DNA of 64,000 nt from Castellaniella sp044508625 (GTDB taxonomy: Bacteria > Pseudomonadota > Gammaproteobacteria > Burkholderiales > Burkholderiaceae_B). Made by a program: the position numbers and the translations under genes. Shown in pieces: positions 58,939 through 64,000 of this stretch. Location of the stretch: contig JBIQHJ010000011.1 in the NCBI GenBank assembly GCA_044508625.1, positions 10,452 through 74,451 on the forward strand, read 5' to 3'. Under the pieces are notes generated by a model. The model did not search any database, was not told where the DNA came from, and saw nothing but the letters and a program-made list of their open reading frames with translations. Within the stretch, counting starts at the first letter, position 1, and every line of letters starts with the position of its first letter.

Positions 58939-59921
58939 GCGGCTTTGGGGGGCTCCAGGATGGACAGTGCGGCGGACAGCACCTCGGGCGCGGAAGGCCA
59001 GGCGCCCGGCCCGCCGATCCGCAAGGCGTGCGGAGACCAGGGGCCGGTGCGCGCCGGATCGGTGACGCCGAACAGCGTGATCTGGCGCGCGCCGGCGGCG
59101 GCCGATATGTGCGAGACCCCCGAGTCGTTGCAGATCGACAGGGCGGCCAGGCGTGTCAGCACGGCGAAGGCGCCCAGCGGCATGGGCGGCAGGCATTGCG
59201 CCGTGGGCGCGGCGGCCAGCGCCGCGGCGCGCTCGGCCGGCGGCGGCGCCATCAGCACCGGGTAGCCGCGCGCCTGCAGCGATCGGGTCAGCGAGTCGAA
59301 GCCCGGCCAGACCTTGACCCGGCCCTTGTGCAGGCCGACCGCGGTGGGCGAGATCAGCACGAAGGGGGCGCCCGCCACGCCGGCCGCCTCGGCGGCCGCG
59401 TGCGCGCCCTGGATGTGGGCGCCGGCCGGCCGCCAGCCGAGCTCGGCCTCCGGGGCCTGGCGCTCGGGGCGCAGGCCCCAGCGCCCGAGGGCGTGCAGGG
59501 TCAGGTGGAACCAGGACTGCACGGCGTGCATGGGCGCGCGCGGCTTGGCCAGGGGCCAGCGCAGGATCAGGCTGCGGCCGTCGTCGCGGTATCCCGCGCT
59601 GGGCACGCCGGCGAAGCGGAACACCATGGCGCTCGACAGCGAGTCCGGCAGCAGCAGGCCGGCGGCGCGGGCATGGCGGGATTTCTTGCGCCAGGCGTGC
59701 ACCGCGCCGCGGTCGGCGCGCCAGTTGCCCGCCATGGGCACGAAGCCGGCCAGCTCGTAGGCCGAGAGCAGGTCGCGCGCCCATGGGCGCGCGCAGGCCA
59801 CCACCGGCACGCCCGTGGAGAGCACCGCGTCCAGGCTGGGCAGGCTCATGCACACGTCCCCCACCCAGTTGGGCAGGCGGACGTAGATGGCTTGGAGCGC
59901 GGGCGCGGCGGAGGCTGGCAT
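58935..59921 (-). CDS. Glycosyltransferase family 9 (heptosyltransferase-like)
   Basis: This 328-residue GT9 protein is of the WaaC/WaaF/WaaQ class, which adds heptose from ADP-heptose to LPS core. The N-terminal IYVRLPNWVGDVCMSLPSLDAVL is the GT9 signature. The donor domain includes APFVLISPTAVGLHKGRVKVWPGF and LAALSICNDSGVSHISAAAGARQITLFGVTDPARTGPWSP, the NDSG-type motif before the C-terminus. I use ATG at 59921; GTG (59933) and TTG (59942) in frame are possible. It is coupled to the YdcF-like gene by a four-base overlap and is divergent from msbA. Confidence 0.88.
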   Translation of the reverse strand: MPASAAPALQAIYVRLPNWVGDVCMSLPSLDAVLSTGVPVVACARPWARDLLSAYELAGFVPMAGNWRADRGAVHAWRKKSRHARAAGLLLPDSLSSAMVFRFAGVPSAGYRDDGRSLILRWPLAKPRAPMHAVQSWFHLTLHALGRWGLRPERQAPEAELGWRPAGAHIQGAHAAAEAAGVAGAPFVLISPTAVGLHKGRVKVWPGFDSLTRSLQARGYPVLMAPPPAERAAALAAAPTAQCLPPMPLGAFAVLTRLAALSICNDSGVSHISAAAGARQITLFGVTDPARTGPWSPHALRIGGPGAWPSAPEVLSAALSILEPPKAA

Positions 59922-59959
59922 GGGCGGTATCACTGAAGCCAACGGGTCGGCAGGCTAAA

Positions 59960-61768
59960 ATGCATGATTCACAAGTATATAAGAGAGCGCACCGGGTGAA
60001 ATCCGATAGAGTGCAAGCGGCCGAGGGCCATCCCCCGAAGTTCCTCCTGTGGCGGCGCATCTACGGCCGCCTGGGCAAGGACTGGAAGGCCGCCCTGCTG
60101 GCGCTGGTCCTCGTCACGATCGCCTCGGCCACCCAGCCGGTGCTGGCCGTCATCATGAAGCCCCTCCTCGATGACGGCTTCTCGGGGGCCAAGCCCTCCT
60201 ACATCTGGTCGATCCCGCTGGCCGTCATCGGGCTGATGCTGCTGCGCGGCGTCTGCTCGTTCTTCAGCACCTATCTGCTGAGCTGGATCGCCAACAACAT
60301 GCTGCTGGGCCTGCGGCGCGACATGTTCGAGCGCCTGCTGGGCCTGTCCGACGAGACCTACCGGCGCGGCGACCACGGCCGGCTGCTCAACCGCTTCACC
60401 ATCGACGCCGGGACCGTCAGCGGGCTGGCGACCGAGGTGATCATGGTGATCGTGCGCGAGTCGCTCACCGTCGTCGCGCTGCTGGCCGTGCTGCTGTTCA
60501 TGTCCTGGCAGCTCACCCTCATCGTGCTGGTGATGCTGCCCCTGTCGGTGGTGACGGCGCGGATATTCATCCGGCGCCTGCGGCGCATCAACCGCGACAC
60601 CATCAACATGAACGCCGAGTTGACGCGCGTGGTCGGCGAGGGCATTTCGGGACAGCGGGTGATCAAGCTCTTCGACGGCTACGAGCGCGAGCGCGAGCGC
60701 TTCGACTACGTCAACGGGCGCCTGCGCCGCTTTGCCATGCGGGCGGTCAGCTCGGACGCGGCCATGTCGCCGATCTCGCAATTCTTCATCGCGCTGTCGG
60801 TCGCCGCCGTGGTGGCCATGGCGCTCTACCAGGCCAATCACCAGAGCCTGACGGTCGGCAGCTTCGCCGCCTTCATGGCGGCCCTGGGCCAGGTCTTCGA
60901 TCCGATGAAGCGCCTGACCAACATCGCGGGCGCCATGCAGCGCATGCTGGTGGCCGCCGAGAGCGTCTTCACCCTGATCGACGAGCCGGCCGAGGCCGAG
61001 ACCGGCACGCGCCGCATCGACGGGCGCACGCGGGGGCGGGTGGTCTTCCGCGGGGTGAGCCACCGCTTTCCCGATGCCGCGGCGGACACGCTCACCGACG
61101 TGTCCCTCGAGATCGAGCCGGGCCAGACCGTGGCCCTGGTGGGCCGCTCGGGCAGCGGCAAGACGACCCTGGTCAACATGCTGCCGCGCTTCGTGGTGCC
61201 GTCCGCCGGCTCCATCCAGATCGACGGCATCGAGATCACCGACCTGCAGCTACGCTCGCTGCGGGCGCAGCTTTCCCTCGTCAGCCAGGACGTGGTGCTG
61301 TTCGACGGCACGATCGCCGAGAACGTGGCCTACGGGGCGCTCAGCGAGGTCGACGAGGCCGGCATCCGCGCGGCCCTCGAGGCGGCCAACCTGCTGGATT
61401 TCGTCGACGGCCTGCCCGAGGGCCTGCACACGCCGGTGGGCAGCAACGCCAGCATGCTGTCGGGCGGCCAGCGCCAGCGCCTGGCGATCGCGCGCGCGCT
61501 GATCAAGGACGCGCCCATCCTCATCCTGGACGAGGCCACCTCGGCGCTGGACAACGAGTCCGAGCGCCAGGTGCAGGCCTCGCTCGAGCGGCTGATGGCG
61601 GGGCGCACCACGCTGGTGATCGCCCATCGCCTGAGCACCGTCCAGAAGGCCGACCGCATCGTGGTCCTCGACCGCGGCCGCATCGTCGAGCAGGGCACGC
61701 ACGACGACCTGCTGGCGCGCGGCGGCCTGTACGCCTCCCTCTACCGCATGCAGTTCCAGGATGCCTAG
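59960..61768 (+). CDS. msbA: Lipid A/LPS flippase, ABC exporter MsbA
   Basis: MsbA flips core-lipid A across the inner membrane. The 602-residue half-transporter has six helices in the first 330 residues (VTIASATQPVLAVIMKPLLDDGF near helix 1) and an ABC domain with Walker A VGRSGSGKTTLVNML, signature MLSGGQRQRLAIARAL, Walker B ILILDEATSALD and H-loop IAHRLST. ATG at 59960 gives MHDSQVYKR. A GTG at 59996 with an AGAGAG Shine-Dalgarno is a rival start, because TAAAAT at 59956-59961 could be the -10. MsbA closes the envelope-glycan cluster. Confidence 0.94.
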   Translation: MHDSQVYKRAHRVKSDRVQAAEGHPPKFLLWRRIYGRLGKDWKAALLALVLVTIASATQPVLAVIMKPLLDDGFSGAKPSYIWSIPLAVIGLMLLRGVCSFFSTYLLSWIANNMLLGLRRDMFERLLGLSDETYRRGDHGRLLNRFTIDAGTVSGLATEVIMVIVRESLTVVALLAVLLFMSWQLTLIVLVMLPLSVVTARIFIRRLRRINRDTINMNAELTRVVGEGISGQRVIKLFDGYERERERFDYVNGRLRRFAMRAVSSDAAMSPISQFFIALSVAAVVAMALYQANHQSLTVGSFAAFMAALGQVFDPMKRLTNIAGAMQRMLVAAESVFTLIDEPAEAETGTRRIDGRTRGRVVFRGVSHRFPDAAADTLTDVSLEIEPGQTVALVGRSGSGKTTLVNMLPRFVVPSAGSIQIDGIEITDLQLRSLRAQLSLVSQDVVLFDGTIAENVAYGALSEVDEAGIRAALEAANLLDFVDGLPEGLHTPVGSNASMLSGGQRQRLAIARALIKDAPILILDEATSALDNESERQVQASLERLMAGRTTLVIAHRLSTVQKADRIVVLDRGRIVEQGTHDDLLARGGLYASLYRMQFQDA

Positions 61769-61858
61769 AATGCCTTTCGACGAGAGTCGCCCCGCCGTCC
61801 GGCCGGGGCGGCGGTTCCCCGGCGCCGCGCCCGGCCGGTTCGCAGATACGGAGTCCCC

Positions 61859-62290
61859 ATGAAAGCCCTGATTGCCCCGATCCTCCTCGCCATCCTCGCG
61901 GGCTGCGCGGCCCGGCCGGAAGCGCTGACGCTCGCCGAGCTCGAGACGCCCCGGTACATGGTGACCGAGCGGCGGCGCCTGCCGGCCGATTTCGCGCAGA
62001 TCCAGCAGGCGCTGTTCAAGCACCAGGCCCTGTGCGGCGAGACCTTCGTGTTCGAGATGGAGCCCAACGCCTCGGCGTACGGGCGGGTGGTCTATCGGCC
62101 CACGCCCGACGCCGGCTGGGACCGCAGCGTGGTGATCAGCCTGGTCCTGCTGCACAACCGCAGCGTCAACGCCAAGGCGTACAGCTACTACGCCGGCCAG
62201 CTCGACACGGTCTACCGGATGTTCAGCGCCATGATGAAGCCCGAGGTCTGCGGTATCGCCGACGGCTGGGAAAACACCTTCAGCCATTGA
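61859..62290 (+). CDS. Predicted outer-membrane or periplasmic lipoprotein of unknown function
   Basis: This 143-residue protein has a type II signal (MKALIAPILLAILAGC, lipobox LAGC, Cys16). The residue after the Cys is Ala, which favours outer-membrane sorting. The mature part has two further Cys (HQALCGETFVFE and KPEVCGIADG) that could form a disulfide, and aromatic-rich strands (YGRVVYRPTPDAGWDR, KAYSYYAGQLDTVYRMF). I do not recognise a family. It is 90 bp after msbA, on the same strand, and may be co-transcribed. Confidence 0.75.
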   Translation: MKALIAPILLAILAGCAARPEALTLAELETPRYMVTERRRLPADFAQIQQALFKHQALCGETFVFEMEPNASAYGRVVYRPTPDAGWDRSVVISLVLLHNRSVNAKAYSYYAGQLDTVYRMFSAMMKPEVCGIADGWENTFSH

Positions 62291-62302
62291 GGGGCGCCCG
62301 CC

Positions 62303-62334
62303 GGCCGCCATGGCGCGGCGGTGCCGTGGCGGCC
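62303..62334. terminator. Hairpin between the lipoprotein gene and rng
   Basis: GGCCGCCA (62303-62310) pairs with TGGCGGCC (62327-62334) as a perfect 8-bp stem, with a GC-rich 16-base loop. It lies in the 63-bp gap between convergent genes but has no T tract on either side, so termination would be weak or rho-assisted. Confidence 0.35.
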
Positions 62335-62353
62335 GTGAGCCTGTATCGCCCCG

Positions 62354-63823
62354 CTACAGCAGCACGATGTCGTAGTGCTCTTGCGTATACGAGGCCTCGA
62401 CCTGCAGCGAGATCGGCTTGCCCACGAAATCCCCCAGCATCGCCAGGTGCTGGCTTTCCTCCTCGAGGAACAGGTCGATCACCGGCTGGGAGGCGACGAC
62501 CCGGAATTCCTTGGGATTGAACTGCCGCGCCTCGCGCAGGATCTCGCGCAGGATCTCATAGCACAGGGTGCGCGGCGTGCGCACGCTCCCGCGCGAGGCG
62601 CAGGTAGGGCAGGGCTCGCAGAGCTGGTGGGCCAGCGAATCCCGCGTGCGCTTGCGCGTCATCTCGACCAGGCCGAGCTGGCTGAAGCCGCTCACGGTCA
62701 CGCGCGTGCGGTCGCGGCTCAGCGCCTTGTTGAGCTCGTCGAGGACCGAGGCCTTGTGGCTCTCGTCGTCCATGTCGATGAAATCCAGGATGATGATCCC
62801 GCCCAGGTTGCGCAGCCGCAATTGCCGCGCGATGGCGACCGCGGCCTCGAGGTTGGTCTTGAAGATCGTGTCGTCGAAGTTCCGGCCGCCGACGTAGCCG
62901 CCGGTGTTCACGTCCACCGTGGTCAGGGCCTCGGTCTGGTCGATGATCAGGTAGCCGCCGGACTTCAGGTCGACGCGGCGCGACAGGGCGCGGGCGATCT
63001 CCTCGTCCACGTTGGCGGTGTCGAACAGCGGCCGGTTGCCGCCGTAGTGGTGGATGCGGTCGACGACGGAGGGGGTGTAGCGCCGCGCCCACTCGACCAG
63101 CTCCTGGGTGACGGCGCGCGAATCGACCGAGATGGAGGACGTCTCGGGCGAGGCCATGTCCCGCAGGACGCGCTGCGGCAGGGTCAGGTCGGTGTAGACG
63201 GTCGAGGGCGCCGGCTGGCGCTTGATCCGGGCCTGGATCTCGGCCCACAGGATGCGCAGGTACGCGATGTCGGCGGCCAGCTCCTCGTCGGAGGCGCCCT
63301 CGGCCTGGGTGCGGACGATGAATCCGCCGGCCTCGTCGGCCGGCCGCAGCGCCTGGACGCGGTCGCGCAGCGCATTGCGCTCCTCCTCGGGGCCGATGCG
63401 CTGGGACACGCCGATGTGGGGCTCGTGCGGCAGGTAGACCAGCATGCGCCCGGCGATGCTGATGTGCGTCGACAGCCTGGCCCCCTTGGTGCCCAGCGGA
63501 TCCTTGATGACCTGGACCAGCAGGGACTGGCCCTCGAACAGGAGCTTTTCGATCGGGGTCGGCGCCAGGGGCTCCGCGCCCGCGCGGCTCTGGCGGTTCT
63601 GCCGCAGGTCCGAGACGTGGATGAAGGCGGCGCGTTCCTGGCCGATGTCCACGAACGCGCTCTGCATGCCCGGCAGCACCCGCGCGACGCGGCCCAGGTA
63701 CAGATTGCCGACGTGCCCGCGCTGGATGCTGCGCTCGATGTGCAGTTCCTGGACGATGCCGTTGGCGGTGATGGCTACGCGGGTTTCGAAGGGGGTGACA
63801 TTGATGAGGATGTCTTCGCTCAT
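62354..63823 (-). CDS. rng: Ribonuclease G
   Basis: RNase G is a single-strand endoribonuclease of the RNase E family that matures the 16S rRNA 5' end. With ATG at 63823 the protein is 489 residues, exactly the E. coli length. It has the S1 domain (GNLYLGRVARVLPGMQSAFVDIGQERAAFIHVSDL), DNase I-like metal residues in GIIILDFIDMDDESH, the zinc-link CEPCPTCASRG (CPxC) and the C-terminal KEFRVVASQPVIDLFLEEE. No long RNase E-type tail is present. A longer frame from 63889 is possible but adds non-conserved residues. Confidence 0.96.
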   Translation of the reverse strand: MSEDILINVTPFETRVAITANGIVQELHIERSIQRGHVGNLYLGRVARVLPGMQSAFVDIGQERAAFIHVSDLRQNRQSRAGAEPLAPTPIEKLLFEGQSLLVQVIKDPLGTKGARLSTHISIAGRMLVYLPHEPHIGVSQRIGPEEERNALRDRVQALRPADEAGGFIVRTQAEGASDEELAADIAYLRILWAEIQARIKRQPAPSTVYTDLTLPQRVLRDMASPETSSISVDSRAVTQELVEWARRYTPSVVDRIHHYGGNRPLFDTANVDEEIARALSRRVDLKSGGYLIIDQTEALTTVDVNTGGYVGGRNFDDTIFKTNLEAAVAIARQLRLRNLGGIIILDFIDMDDESHKASVLDELNKALSRDRTRVTVSGFSQLGLVEMTRKRTRDSLAHQLCEPCPTCASRGSVRTPRTLCYEILREILREARQFNPKEFRVVASQPVIDLFLEEESQHLAMLGDFVGKPISLQVEASYTQEHYDIVLL

Positions 63824-63932
63824 GATCTGGGATGTGCCTTTCTGGCGCCGGGGCGCCGGCCCGGGGGATTGCTGACGGCTTAGCAGCATATTATGGCCTC
63901 CCGGCGCGCGCGGCGCTTTTTCGCGATGCCAT

Positions 63933-63962
63933 TTGCGCCTCTTTAGAAACCTGTGCTATAGT
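63933..63962 (+). promoter_or_regulatory. Strong-looking promoter reading out of the window
   Basis: TTGCGC (63933-63938), an 18-bp spacer and TATAGT (63957-63962) with a TGC extended -10 point to the plus strand. The following CTCGCTTCTTCGC run recalls leaders of stable-RNA operons in Burkholderiales, but this is from memory only. The window ends 38 bases later, within CCGGGTTAACCCGG, a perfect palindrome. Confidence 0.6.
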
Positions 63963-64000
63963 CTCGCTTCTTCGCGCTGCGGGCCCCGGGTTAACCCGGT

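Overview
The window is high-GC chromosomal DNA whose gene neighbourhoods (xseB-ispA-dxs-folE2, rpsF-priB-rpsR-rplI-dnaB, alr-radA, hpnCDE, a dnaE-linked LPS core cluster) point to a betaproteobacterium of the order Burkholderiales, most likely family Alcaligenaceae (Bordetella/Achromobacter relatives). Protein wording, heavy G/C at third codon positions and many four-base ATGA stop/start overlaps support this. Genus is not resolved. Three runs of N (37293-37392, 38660-38669, 58301-58310) show a scaffolded draft or metagenome-derived genome, and at least one join (rpiA) looks wrong.

Layout. 1-7.7 kb: a LOG-family nucleotide hydrolase (partial) divergent from polA, a Na/Pi cotransporter and HtpX protease on the minus strand, then a DMT exporter and a sulfurtransferase. 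7.7-13 kb: a Rieske oxygenase divergent from xseB-ispA-dxs-folE2 (isoprenoid precursor and folate steps). 13-16.2 kb: ribosomal protein operon rpsF-priB-rpsR-rplI, a clear terminator, then dnaB. 16.4-21.4 kb, minus strand: pdxA, a PIN-PhoH ATPase with an extraordinary repeat linker, a BCP-type peroxiredoxin, a Mth938-like protein and an M23 peptidase. 21.7-26.5 kb: aminotransferase-hom-thrC-arginase operon (threonine/arginine metabolism). 26.8-29.8 kb, minus: hpnE-hpnD-hpnC squalene pathway. 29.9-34 kb: alr, an atypical SDR, radA, and a Kdo kinase. 34.1-38.2 kb: complete polyamine ABC importer. 38.4-40.5 kb: rpiA (broken by a gap), phoU, and the YggX Fe-trafficking protein. 40.5-44.8 kb, minus: rfbD, rfbB, a family-25 glycosyltransferase and argA. 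44.9-52.2 kb: hrpA and dnaE. 52.2-61.8 kb: an envelope-glycan cluster (three GT4 enzymes, one WaaE-like GT2, two NodB-type deacetylases, a YdcF-like protein, a GT9 heptosyltransferase, MsbA). It ends with an unknown lipoprotein, RNase G, and a good promoter pointing out of the window.

The genes work mainly as housekeeping modules: DNA replication and repair (polA, priB, dnaB, radA, dnaE), envelope lipid and LPS assembly (ispA, dxs, hpnCDE, kdkA, rfbBD, the GT cluster, msbA), amino-acid synthesis and polyamine uptake. I see no phage, transposon, CRISPR array, toxin-antitoxin pair or clear defence island. The unusual layer is structural. Several unrelated GC-rich tandem repeats (18, 20, 24, 27 and 38 bp units, plus a 66-bp spaced duplication) sit in gaps and in one protein linker. 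A -10/ATG module occurs twice in the glycan cluster at a spacing that predicts leaderless transcripts. Several enzymes lack or alter expected residues (SDR, peroxiredoxin, Rieske spacing, RfbD insert).
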